From positions 1 through 5,999 of the forward strand of contig JAESQE010000600.1 of the NCBI GenBank assembly GCA_016765335.1: 5,999 bases of DNA, given 5' to 3'. Below the pieces are notes generated by a model, which had not been told where the DNA came from, searched no databases, and saw only the letters and a program-made list of their open reading frames with translations. How positions within the stretch are numbered: position 1 is the first letter of the stretch; each line of letters starts with the position of its first letter. Source of the stretch: Planctomycetaceae bacterium. GTDB lineage: Bacteria > Planctomycetota > Planctomycetia > Planctomycetales > Planctomycetaceae. Positions 1-5,999 of this stretch are shown here, one piece after another. The position numbers and the translations under genes were made by a program.

Positions 1-2712
1 CAAATAGCCGGTTTCATTTTCCAAATCTTCCACGTGATACTGTTCAATGTTTTTAAGCACCATCTCCATTCGCTCGTTTGCTTGCGTGTGATGCAGCGCC
101 AGCCCAAACATTGCCAGCGAATACACGGAAAGTTTTGTGCGATCTCGATACAAATAATCTTGCATTTCGACATTATTCACATCCGCATCACAAAGCACCA
201 TGTAAACCATGGCATCCAAATTACTTGCAGCTGTTCGATACCGTTGGTTTTTAGGTCTGTTTTTATCATCTCCCAGTTTGAGCAATCGAACTTGTTCGGT
301 CTGATATTTTTTGAGCCAGGCGACACCCCGCTCAAGCACTCCACCGACTATTGCGACATCATTCGCTTTTGCGACCTGCAACCCATGCACGACCGTTGCA
401 GTAGTGTGTGGATAAGAACGCTCGCCGTATCCAGAGAACCAACCCCAACCCCCATCGGAAAGCTGCATGGATGTAATCCGCTTCAAACCAACTTTGACAA
501 TCTCTTCCATCTTTTCGGTGCTGAATACCGGATTGCTTTTGAATCGCTTCCACTGCTTGGCTCTTTGCTTGGCGTCACCAATTTCCTGAGCATTCAGATT
601 TGTTTGTTTCTTCTGAATCTCTTCCAAATTCAATCCCATGCGTTGCAACACGTTTTGTGTCACCACAGCTGGCAAGAATCGATTGAGTGTTTGCTCGGTA
701 CAGCCGTAAGGATATTCAAGCAAGTAGGGCAACGCATCGACCATCGCACCAGCTAACGTGGGAGAGTATCGAACTTCCAGTTGCGATTGCAGCGGGCGTC
801 TCTCTGCCGGGACATTGATCACAAACTTGCCGGAAGGTTCGCCCGTTCTGATGACACCGGTGTAGGATTCCGTTTTCAACATGCCGTGCACATACACAGG
901 GAATTTCATCTGCATGGCATCTGAATCAGTATCGGTCAAAGCTCTGACAGTGATGCTCGCATCCCCTTCTGTGATTGCTTTGACTCTCCAATCGATTCGC
1001 ATTTCGCCTTGGGCATCGATGCTGACAGTTCGACTCAATTCATCGAGTGGCTCGATCGTTTTACCATCCAGCAGCAACTCAACTTGAACCGATTTATTGT
1101 CTTTCAGATAGTTATGCACATTCGCAGAAATTATTACTTCATCTTTTTCGACAAAGAATCGCGGAGCCTGCGATCGCACGAGCACATCTTTGGCGGTCAC
1201 GACAGCTGCTTCGCCTTCACCAACTCGTGTGCCATCGCCCATCGCCCAAGCTTTGAGCTTCCAACTGGTTAAACTTTCGGGCATCGGGAACGTAACAGTG
1301 GCGATGCCAAATTCATCAGGCGTGATGTTCGCCGCCCAGTAAGCAGTATCCGCAAAGTTCTTACGAATAGTCGGTTCGATCATCGGCTGACCACCGGAAG
1401 CAGAGACTTGCTTTTTACTTTCCGCCATAGCCATCGGGAGATTGACGGAAAACAAAGTATCTACATACTCGGATTTGCTAAGTCGTTCACGATCTCCCCC
1501 GAGTCCGCCGCCACCCGTTTTTCGGCGTAGCGACAACCACGTATGTCGATCCTTTCCTTTGGCGCGAGCACTCAATTCTGTTACTCCAAAACCGTTATGA
1601 TCAGCGACCAAATCCCCGAACACGCCAATATTGTTCATACTCTTCTCTCCTTGTTTCAGGAGATTGCTGAAGTAGCGTTGCAGCGAAGATTGAGATTGCG
1701 GACGGTGCGATCTGCGGAACTTCCAGAAGAAATCACGGATTTCACGCACATTGCTTCCGCCGGAGATGTATTCAATACTTCGATCATAAACAGACATCAC
1801 TACCGAACCGGTAATCGGCTCGCCATGAATATCGGTCAGTTTTAATTGAACTTTCGCTTCTTCCCCAGGCAGATATTGCTTTGCAGATGGCTGAATTTGC
1901 ACATTGATGACCCGCTTTTCCGGAGGCACCATAATTTCTTTGACTTCTTCAAACAAACTTGCTCCCGAGAGCGTCATCGCTTCGACAAAGAAGTTAGGCA
2001 TGTCTTTGGCTTCCACGCCGATATCAACCGTTGTACTTTTTCCTGCCAAGTGCAATGTAATCGGCTTCAAATAAGTGCCGTTACTTGGCCTGACAAACAA
2101 CAGTACTGTGGAATTCGGATGGTTCGTGTTGATGAGCAGTTTGACGGTTTCGCCCGGTTGATACGTTTTCTTTTCCGAGATAATTTCCAGGTCGTTAAAC
2201 TTCGAATCTGCAAAAATCGTCTGATCCCCTCGCACCAAAAAGACATAGCCTCCTTCTTGCTTGTTTCCTGATTTATCTTTCACCGAATAAGACAGCCGGT
2301 ACTGTCCAGCTTGAGAAGCTTTGAATTGATGAGTTGCTTCGCCTTGCTTGTTTGTATCCAGCGGCCAGGATTCAATTTCGGTTTCTGTTGGTTTCCCATT
2401 TTCGTCGTAGGAAATCGAATACAGATTCAGTATTCCGGTTCCCTGGATCGGTTTTTTGTCGAGCGTTTGAGCCTTCATGCTGGCAGTCACCACGTTGCCA
2501 ACACGGTAATACCCTCGATTCATCCACAAAAAGACCTTAAACGGATCGCGTGCCACAAGAACCGAACCGCTACCTACAATTGTTCTTCGAGATTCGTCAA
2601 CGACTTCAGCTGTGATCGTATATTTGTGATCCTGGTCGCCATGAATTTCTTTAGCCAACGCGGTATCAATCTCAACTTTGACTGTCCCATCAGGACCAAT
2701 TTCGACTTCGTT
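1..2712 (-). CDS. Alpha-2-macroglobulin family protein, C-terminal part (continuation of the same gene, truncated by the window edge)
   Basis: This continues the gene that starts at 5264, read in the frame one base back. The frame has no stop from 2967 to base 1; I checked every codon, so the protein continues past the window. The end at 2712 is my proposed junction. An ATG at 2781-2779 could be picked as a start by a gene finder, but it lies where the other frame still codes and is unlikely to be real. In joined numbering: macroglobulin domains about 852-1110; bait-region domain (A2M_BRD type) about 1115-1172, with [10 protein letters not shown] and [15 protein letters not shown]; glycine-rich linker TGGGGLGG; A2M domain about 1309-1371, with [18 protein letters not shown]; thioester domain from about 1516, with GCTEQ at 1521-1525 and SDGGWGW at 1603-1609. 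Visible length is about 904 residues here. The end of the thioester domain and any C-terminal domain are missing. Confidence 0.9.
691..705 (-). other. Thioester motif GCTEQ of the A2M protein
   Basis: Codons GGC TGT ACC GAG CAA give G-C-T-E-Q at joined residues about 1521-1525, in the context [17 protein letters not shown]. In A2M and complement C3-like proteins the Cys and Gln side chains form an internal thioester that links covalently to the attacking target once the bait is cut. Both residues are present, so the site looks competent. The classic animal version is GCGEQ; bacterial members often vary the middle residue. The downstream SDGGWGWF motif (about 1603-1610) fits the alpha-alpha toroid of the thioester domain. 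Confidence 0.9.
1155..1341 (-). other. A2M domain
   Basis: Joined residues about 1309-1371 read [19 protein letters not shown], then [19 protein letters not shown], then [20 protein letters not shown]. The pattern (aromatic, short strand, D..G.A.V.F..P.SLT.WK..A.A) is the classic A2M domain (PF00207 type), which lies after the bait region and before the thioester domain. Confidence 0.85.
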
Positions 2713-5264
2713 TTCAGGATCAATTCCGGTGGATCGGAACGATGTCCCCACCAAATGGGTGTTGGTCGGAAACAACCCCATTGATGGAAACCAGGATACC
2801 AATCGTAATCCGCACCAAACCACCAGTATCCATTTCCATAAAGCCAATCCCAGCGTTCTGCTGGATACCACCTGGAATCGTGAGAAGTCCGTTCGACCTT
2901 GTACTTCACTTTCGCATTGGCAACCGGTGCGCCAAAGTAATATTTCGCTTTGATGGTCGCAGTAATTTTATCGCCTAGTTTGACTGGTGCATCAGGAGCC
3001 TCCACGCTCACTTCGTACTCCGGTTTCTTGTATTCTTCCACACGAAAGCTACTGCCTCCGCTGACATTGTTTTTGTGTGGAATGGAAATCGAATACACCC
3101 CGAGCACTGCTTCATCATCGAGTTCGATTTCGCCATCGAATCCCCCATGTTTATCTGCGGTAAAATCCTTCTCCAGAACTTTTTCTCCACGGGGATTAGC
3201 AATGACCACCTGAAATGTTTTTCCTGCAAATACAGATTTCTCTTTATTCAAATAATCTGCTTTGCGAACCCAGAATTTGAACTTCACTTTTTGTCCTGGG
3301 CGGTAAACCGGGCGATCGGTAATCGTAAAGACTTTGTTTTGCCGATACTCTTGCCAGGATCGATTCGAATACCAGATGCCTTGGAAACCGAGATAAGCAA
3401 AACGGCCATCATTTGTTTTGACAGTGGCAAGCCATTGAAAGTTGCGAGGCATCAACTTTTTCCCGACAAAGACTTGTCCCTGTTTGTCGGTTTTTTCTGC
3501 AAACTCAGAGACCTTCACCTCAAACTGTTTCGGAGTCGAACGTTCGTACCGATAACCAAAGAATTCCACCTGAGCATCAGAGATCGGCTTGCCGCTGCGT
3601 GCATCAGCAATATAATACCATTGCTGATTATCGAGTCGTTTTTTGATAATCGCGGTATCATCAAGCCAGACAACAATTCGACTCGTGTGACCGTTCTCCA
3701 ATGTCGCGGTCAGCAAATAGGCCCCTGCTTTTTGAAGAGGCGTCGTGATTGTGATTCGTTTGTCGTAATGTTTCGCACGAGGTTTTAATTCCAGATCCCA
3801 TTTTGCGACTTGCTTTCCCAGATACTTCTTTTCATTTTGCCGAACCAGCCGGTAACCAATATTACCGATATTTAATTTGTTTCCATCAGGTTTGACCGGG
3901 TTGGATCGAAGGTAGCTCTTCACATCCTCTATCAACTTCTGATGATCAATTTGCATTGCAACGAAACTTACGTTCTTGGCGTTGCGAAATCGAAAAGAGA
4001 GTTTTGCACCTTCGCCGGACGGTTTGACGCGATCCCCTTCAAATGTTCCCCAGTTGGAAACAATCTGGTTCAAACGATCTTTTTTCCGCTCTTTGCGACC
4101 TGCACCGAATGATTCAATACTCTGTCTCCAGTACTTCGCTGCCTGGGGGTATTGCTGACGGTTTTCGTGAATCGTCGCTAACTGCGTCAACGCATTTTCT
4201 GCGTACCCTGTTTTGGGGTCTTCAACAATCTGCTTGTAGATTGCAATGAAGTGGAATTCGTCGGGTAGCTCGAATCGCTTAACGCCATTGGCCAGCTTGG
4301 CGATCGTTTCTGAATCTTTCAGACTGCTGACCGCAAAGGGGCCGGTTTGCTCATCGAGTGATTTTTCATCTGCATCTTCTTCCAACCCTTTGGCTAACAG
4401 CGGACCGATGTAACTTTTCATGGTCTGCACACCGAATTGTTGATACAGAAAGTTGCCCCAGGTCCAGCGAATTTGATTTGTCAGAGCCGGGTTGGCAAGT
4501 TTCGCTTGCTCCAGTAACCATCGCCAACGCTGTCCATCACTTTGAGAATTCTCCCAGCTTCCAGGAACAGTAAACAAGACCACTTTGCCCTCAGCATCGA
4601 CCGCTGCCCCGCGAGCAGAACTGTGTCCCCAACCGAACACCTGTTCGTAATCCGGAAGTCTTGAAATTTCGGTTAAGGATTGGAGTTCCCAACTTTGATG
4701 CACTCCTTCTCGCTGAAATAAAACAGATCGAGCATAGCTGAGATAGAATTGCCCCAGTTCTGCCGGAGTTGCATTTTCGCGATCTTTATCGATCAGTAAC
4801 ATCGCCTGCTTCATCAATTGCAAACTGCGAACGCGGTCTCGCTGGCTTGCATTGGCGTACTGACCGCCACGCCTTCCCCGGCGGTTTCCTCGCTGAAACT
4901 CCCCTTCAACAATAAAACCGTAATGATTGTAATCGAGATAACTTTGCCCAATCCCTGCCAAGACCCGCCAGTGATTAGAATGCACTTCGGCAACCTGCTC
5001 ACGAAATGTATCTGCCTGATCCAGATTTCCCAGTTGCTGTAGACAGACAAGAGTTCTCTGCGAAGCATGAATCACCGCGGCTGCCTTCGAATCGTTTCGC
5101 ACCGCAACAACCTGATACAGTAGCTGAGCATCTTTGTAATTGCCCTGCTTGTACAGTTTGTCAGCTGCCTGATTCAAATCACTGTCAGGCTTTTCTGCAC
5201 CGACAATGAACGCACCAGCCAGTAATATCCCGCTGATTCCTAACACAAGGGAAGATTTCCACAT
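2574..5264 (-). CDS. Alpha-2-macroglobulin family protein, N-terminal part (frame ends early by frameshift)
   Basis: This is the first part of a large secreted A2M-family protein, a class expected to trap proteases outside the cytoplasmic membrane. The frame is 896 codons, but only about residues 1-851 look like family sequence; the last 45 residues, rich in K, R and L, are out-of-frame translation ending at TAG 2576-2574. Visible order: signal peptide (1-23), TPR-like helices (about 30-95 and 336-386), then beta-rich macroglobulin-type domains from about 416. Residues 650-660 read [11 protein letters not shown], a hallmark of the MG2 domain, and [13 protein letters not shown] at 740-752 fits the start of the next macroglobulin domain. 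A tryptophan-rich segment follows at 799-839. The ATG at 5264 is the only sensible start: an in-frame TAA lies at 5279-5277 and a good ribosome binding site at 5276-5272. It is one gene with the segment at 1-2712. Family assignment is from recognised motifs, not a search. Confidence 0.9.
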   Translation of the reverse strand: MWKSSLVLGISGILLAGAFIVGAEKPDSDLNQAADKLYKQGNYKDAQLLYQVVAVRNDSKAAAVIHASQRTLVCLQQLGNLDQADTFREQVAEVHSNHWRVLAGIGQSYLDYNHYGFIVEGEFQRGNRRGRRGGQYANASQRDRVRSLQLMKQAMLLIDKDRENATPAELGQFYLSYARSVLFQREGVHQSWELQSLTEISRLPDYEQVFGWGHSSARGAAVDAEGKVVLFTVPGSWENSQSDGQRWRWLLEQAKLANPALTNQIRWTWGNFLYQQFGVQTMKSYIGPLLAKGLEEDADEKSLDEQTGPFAVSSLKDSETIAKLANGVKRFELPDEFHFIAIYKQIVEDPKTGYAENALTQLATIHENRQQYPQAAKYWRQSIESFGAGRKERKKDRLNQIVSNWGTFEGDRVKPSGEGAKLSFRFRNAKNVSFVAMQIDHQKLIEDVKSYLRSNPVKPDGNKLNIGNIGYRLVRQNEKKYLGKQVAKWDLELKPRAKHYDKRITITTPLQKAGAYLLTATLENGHTSRIVVWLDDTAIIKKRLDNQQWYYIADARSGKPISDAQVEFFGYRYERSTPKQFEVKVSEFAEKTDKQGQVFVGKKLMPRNFQWLATVKTNDGRFAYLGFQGIWYSNRSWQEYRQNKVFTITDRPVYRPGQKVKFKFWVRKADYLNKEKSVFAGKTFQVVIANPRGEKVLEKDFTADKHGGFDGEIELDDEAVLGVYSISIPHKNNVSGGSSFRVEEYKKPEYEVSVEAPDAPVKLGDKITATIKAKYYFGAPVANAKVKYKVERTSHDSRWYPAERWDWLYGNGYWWFGADYDWYPGFHQWGCFRPTPIWWGHRSDPPELILKTKSKLVLMGQSKLRLIPRWLKKFMATRITNIRSQLKSLTNLEEQL
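2711..2714 (-). other. Probable frameshift site inside the A2M gene (AAAA run)
   Basis: The coding frame changes by -1 somewhere between 2967 (last stop in the downstream frame) and 2574 (stop of the upstream frame). Upstream, the text through ...[11 protein letters not shown] looks in frame. Downstream, [19 protein letters not shown] looks in frame. The two overlap around the minus-strand run AAAA at 2714-2711, where adding one A or slipping back one base gives ...[17 protein letters not shown] second candidate is the GGGG run at 2749-2746. No canonical slippery heptamer is present at the AAAA run (zero-frame codons CTG AAA ACG), which favours a sequencing error or real mutation over programmed frameshifting. 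The frame change itself is certain; the exact base is not. Confidence 0.75.
2748..2870 (-). other. Aromatic-rich segment of the A2M protein
   Basis: Residues 799-839 contain 9 Trp, 5 Tyr and 3 Phe in 41 positions, including [12 protein letters not shown] and WYPGFHQWG. It sits inside a macroglobulin-type domain, between [11 protein letters not shown] and the DPPEL that precedes the frame change. I recall similar Trp-rich stretches in planctomycete A2M proteins, so it is probably a lineage feature and not a frameshift artefact. Its function is unknown; a surface-exposed aromatic patch could bind glycan, membrane or a partner. Confidence 0.75.
4107..4259 (-). other. Second TPR-like region of the A2M protein
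   Basis: Residues about 336-386 include [20 protein letters not shown] followed by [12 protein letters not shown], which fits a TPR: paired helices, with A372-A376-like small residues and a tyrosine in the second helix. It sits directly before the first macroglobulin-type strands (about residue 416). Together with the first unit it suggests that the N-terminal 400 residues form a helical solenoid in front of the macroglobulin array. Confidence 0.6.
4980..5177 (-). other. TPR-like repeats, mature N-terminus of the A2M protein
   Basis: Residues about 30-95 show a TPR pattern: [20 protein letters not shown] is a good helix-turn-helix unit with G41, A46 and Y50 at typical positions. A second helical pair ([25 protein letters not shown]) follows. 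Such repeats usually mediate protein-protein contact. A further TPR-like unit lies at residues 336-386. The assignment is by eye. Confidence 0.65.
5196..5264 (-). other. Signal peptide of the A2M protein
   Basis: Residues 1-23 have a short basic start (MWK), a hydrophobic core ([17 protein letters not shown]) and a small-residue end VGA before EKPDSD, fitting cleavage by signal peptidase I after Ala23. No cysteine follows the hydrophobic core, so there is no lipobox. Some well-known proteobacterial A2Ms are lipoproteins; this one looks exported but not lipid-anchored. An uncleaved N-terminal anchor is the alternative. Confidence 0.8.
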
Positions 5265-5271
5265 CGCACGA

Positions 5272-5276
5272 CACCT
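5272..5276 (-). promoter_or_regulatory. Ribosome binding site of the A2M gene
   Basis: The minus strand reads AAAGGTG at 5278-5272, with AGGTG as the core match to the anti-Shine-Dalgarno sequence, 7 bases before ATG 5264. An in-frame TAA overlaps its 5' side (5279-5277), which fixes the start codon. Confidence 0.75.
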
Positions 5277-5286
5277 TTATTTTGAC

Positions 5287-5315
5287 TCTATCAACAAAGC
5301 GTTAAACGCTTTCAA
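5287..5315 (-). promoter_or_regulatory. Possible sigma70-type promoter overlapping a palindrome
   Basis: On the minus strand, TTGAAA (5315-5310) is followed after 17 bases by GATAGA (5292-5287). The -35 is good, the -10 is weak (3 of 6). It would start transcription near 5280, leaving only a short leader before the ribosome binding site. The 17-bp palindrome fills the spacer, as expected of an operator blocking polymerase. This is a weak call; the true promoter may lie farther upstream. Confidence 0.25.
5296..5312. promoter_or_regulatory. Perfect 17-bp palindrome, candidate operator
   Basis: The sequence AAAGCGTT-A-AACGCTTT is a perfect inverted repeat with 8-bp arms around one central base, 32-48 bases before the start codon. 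A one-base centre makes it a poor RNA hairpin and a good binding site for a dimeric regulator. It includes AAACGCTT, which fits the AANCGNTT core of LacI-family operators; that link is only suggestive. Confidence 0.5.
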
Positions 5316-5338
5316 AGTGATTACTGCTGAACAAACGA

Positions 5339-5361
5339 GGATATCAGGCAGAATGATATCC
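5339..5361. repeat. Inverted repeat GGATATCA / TGATATCC upstream of the A2M gene
   Basis: Perfect 8-bp arms at 5339-5346 and 5354-5361 are separated by 7 bases. It lies about 75-97 bases upstream of the start codon. It could be a second regulator site or a leader hairpin if transcription begins upstream. No T-run follows on either strand, so it is not a standard terminator. Confidence 0.5.
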
Positions 5362-5600
5362 CGGTAGACCGACTTTCCATTTCGACGCTATAACAAGCAG
5401 GATTGTTCCACCAAGTACTGAGTATTTTCGAAAAGCAGGAGACATTTTAAGTAATTCAATGAGTCTTTTTCATGATCCCACTTTAATAAATACACATACA
5501 GTCTAAAAACTAATTTACCAGCCCGAATCGTCAGCGCGTGAGTTACATTGAGAATTCACTCGCTGTTGCTTTTAGTAGTTGCGGACTTTTTTGTAGTTTT
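5362..5600. other. Intergenic stretch without a recognisable gene
   Basis: I see no supported coding region, RNA gene or mobile element here. It is AT-rich around 5440-5520. It contains a 10-bp palindrome TTTTCGAAAA at 5425-5434, which could occur by chance in such DNA. It probably carries distal promoter elements of the A2M gene. Confidence 0.5.
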
Positions 5601-5615
5601 GTCGGGTGGCAACGC

Positions 5616-5630
5616 AAATCTCCAAGATTT
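5616..5630. repeat. Small inverted repeat AAATCT-CCA-AGATTT
   Basis: Perfect 6-bp arms with a 3-base loop. It is the first of three closely packed inverted repeats (5616-5746) and is weak by itself. Confidence 0.35.
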
Positions 5631-5635
5631 TCGCA

Positions 5636-5660
5636 GGTGGCCCAGCCAATTTGGGCTACC
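5636..5660. repeat. Hairpin GGTGGCCCA / TGGGCTACC
   Basis: Nine-base arms (5636-5644 and 5652-5660) flank a 7-base loop. Eight pairs are Watson-Crick and one is a G-U wobble when read as plus-strand RNA. It is GC-rich against a more AT-rich background. No T-run follows on either strand, so a terminator is unlikely. It may belong to an interspersed repeat. Confidence 0.5.
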
Positions 5661-5699
5661 CAGCGAGCTCACGAGCCTCCTCAGAAGATACTATAAGGA

Positions 5700-5746
5700 A
5701 CCCATCTTTGTGTGCCTGTTGAGTCCCTAAGACCAAAAAGATGGGT
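5700..5746. repeat. Inverted repeat ACCCATCTTT / AAAGATGGGT
   Basis: Perfect 10-bp arms (5700-5709 and 5737-5746) flank a 27-base loop. The loop is long for a terminator and no T-run follows. The arms could be ends of a small palindromic element, a structured RNA or a regulator site. I recognise no known family. Confidence 0.5.
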
Positions 5747-5870
5747 GAACCTGTCGGTCGTTAATTCAGTGAGCAAAGAAGGGGAAAAATAGAACGAAAA
5801 CACAATTAACACTTGAAACTGCAAGACAATCGCTACGGGGCTGATAAAAACAAAACAGAGTACCGGGTAG

Positions 5871-5900
5871 CTCATACGATCCCGTTCAGGGTCGTGTGAG
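5871..5900. repeat. Hairpin CTCATACGATCCC / GGGTCGTGTGAG
   Basis: As plus-strand RNA it forms a 12-bp stem with one U-G wobble, a single bulged U (5880) and a 5-base loop (5884-5888). It overlaps by three bases the next hairpin at 5898-5914, so the two would compete at their junction. No T-run follows. Confidence 0.5.
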
Positions 5901-5914
5901 TGCCGCAGGCACTC
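5898..5914. repeat. Hairpin GAGTGCC-GCA-GGCACTC
   Basis: Perfect 7-bp GC-rich arms with a 3-base loop, directly after the hairpin at 5871-5900. The pair looks like a REP-type palindromic unit. A third, smaller hairpin, AGGTG-AATGA-CACCT, follows at 5948-5962. Whether these are repeated elsewhere in the genome cannot be judged from this window. Confidence 0.5.
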
Positions 5915-5999
5915 GAGGATTGTGCAATGTGCTTTGCGTTAAAGAACAGGTGAATGACACCTTATTGATCAAGAAAATCTTATAAAATCAAACTAGGGC

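Larger units (their letters stand above)
5747..5999. other. Intergenic stretch at the right edge, no gene seen
   Basis: Apart from the hairpins at 5871-5962, I see no supported gene. Bases 5775-5860 are A-rich and low in structure. Short open frames on both strands lack a ribosome binding site and recognisable protein features. Any neighbouring gene starts or ends beyond the right edge. Confidence 0.45.

Noticed and set aside
34..756. 240-codon open frame on the plus strand
   Set aside because: Its codons are the exact complements of the A2M codons in the thioester region. The A2M reading has clear family motifs (GCTEQ, SDGGWGW); this one has none, so it is a shadow frame.
2709..2720. Programmed -1 frameshift signal
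   Set aside because: The AAAA run is not a canonical X-XXY-YYZ heptamer in the zero frame, and I saw no obvious downstream stem. An indel explains the data more simply.
1846..2784. Plus-strand open frames of 141 and 157 codons (1846-2271, 2311-2784)
   Set aside because: They mirror the A2M codons in the same register, with no ribosome binding site or recognisable protein features.
3075..3788. 237-codon open frame on the plus strand
   Set aside because: It mirrors the N-terminal A2M frame codon for codon, opposite the MG2 motif. It is a shadow.
5548..5730. 60-codon plus-strand frame with a hydrophobic start (TTG start)
   Set aside because: It starts with TTG, has no convincing ribosome binding site, spans three inverted repeats and resembles no family I know. 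It may be translated repeat sequence.
5700..5746. Rho-independent terminator
   Set aside because: The loop is 27 bases long and no T-run follows on either strand.
5681..5875. 64-codon minus-strand frame with hydrophobic residues
   Set aside because: It has no good ribosome binding site, lies across the 5700-5746 inverted repeat and shows no family motif. Its hydrophobicity follows from T-rich codons.
1..5999. CRISPR array, tRNA, rRNA or insertion sequence
   Set aside because: I saw no regularly spaced direct repeats, no tRNA-like cloverleaf, no rRNA sequence and no transposase-like frame.

Overview
The window holds one very large gene on the minus strand and about 735 bases of non-coding DNA upstream of it. 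The gene encodes a secreted, TPR-containing alpha-2-macroglobulin (A2M) family protein. It starts with ATG at 5264 and runs off the left edge at base 1, so its C-terminus is missing. Length, domain order, the tryptophan-rich stretch and stretches such as [20 protein letters not shown] and YPYGCTEQ recall, from memory, the large A2M proteins of Planctomycetes. I therefore suggest a planctomycete with moderate GC content; no marker gene in the window proves this.

Layout, in the direction of transcription (right to left). Bases 5265-5999 contain no gene I can support but hold many inverted repeats: three hairpins at 5871-5962, three at 5616-5746, a GGATATCA dyad at 5339-5361 and a perfect 17-bp palindrome at 5296-5312, just before the ribosome binding site. 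Bases 5264 to about 2712 encode a signal peptide, TPR-like helical repeats and the first macroglobulin-type domains, ending in an aromatic-rich segment. Bases about 2712 to 1 continue the same protein in another reading frame: more macroglobulin domains, the bait-region domain, the A2M domain and the thioester domain with an intact GCTEQ motif.

The main anomaly is the frame change near 2700-2750. The first frame ends at a TAG at 2576-2574, after about 45 residues that do not look like family sequence. The second frame is open from 2967 to the window edge with no stop. Both sides look conserved, so the best reading is one gene with a single missing base (sequencing error or recent mutation). 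Programmed -1 frameshifting is a less likely alternative. Joined at the AAAA run (minus strand, 2714-2711), the visible protein is about 1755 residues.

In function, a bacterial A2M of this kind is expected to act outside the cytoplasmic membrane. It would trap attacking proteases through a bait region and a reactive Cys-Gln thioester. No partner gene (for example a penicillin-binding protein such as PbpC) is visible, but the downstream side lies outside the window.
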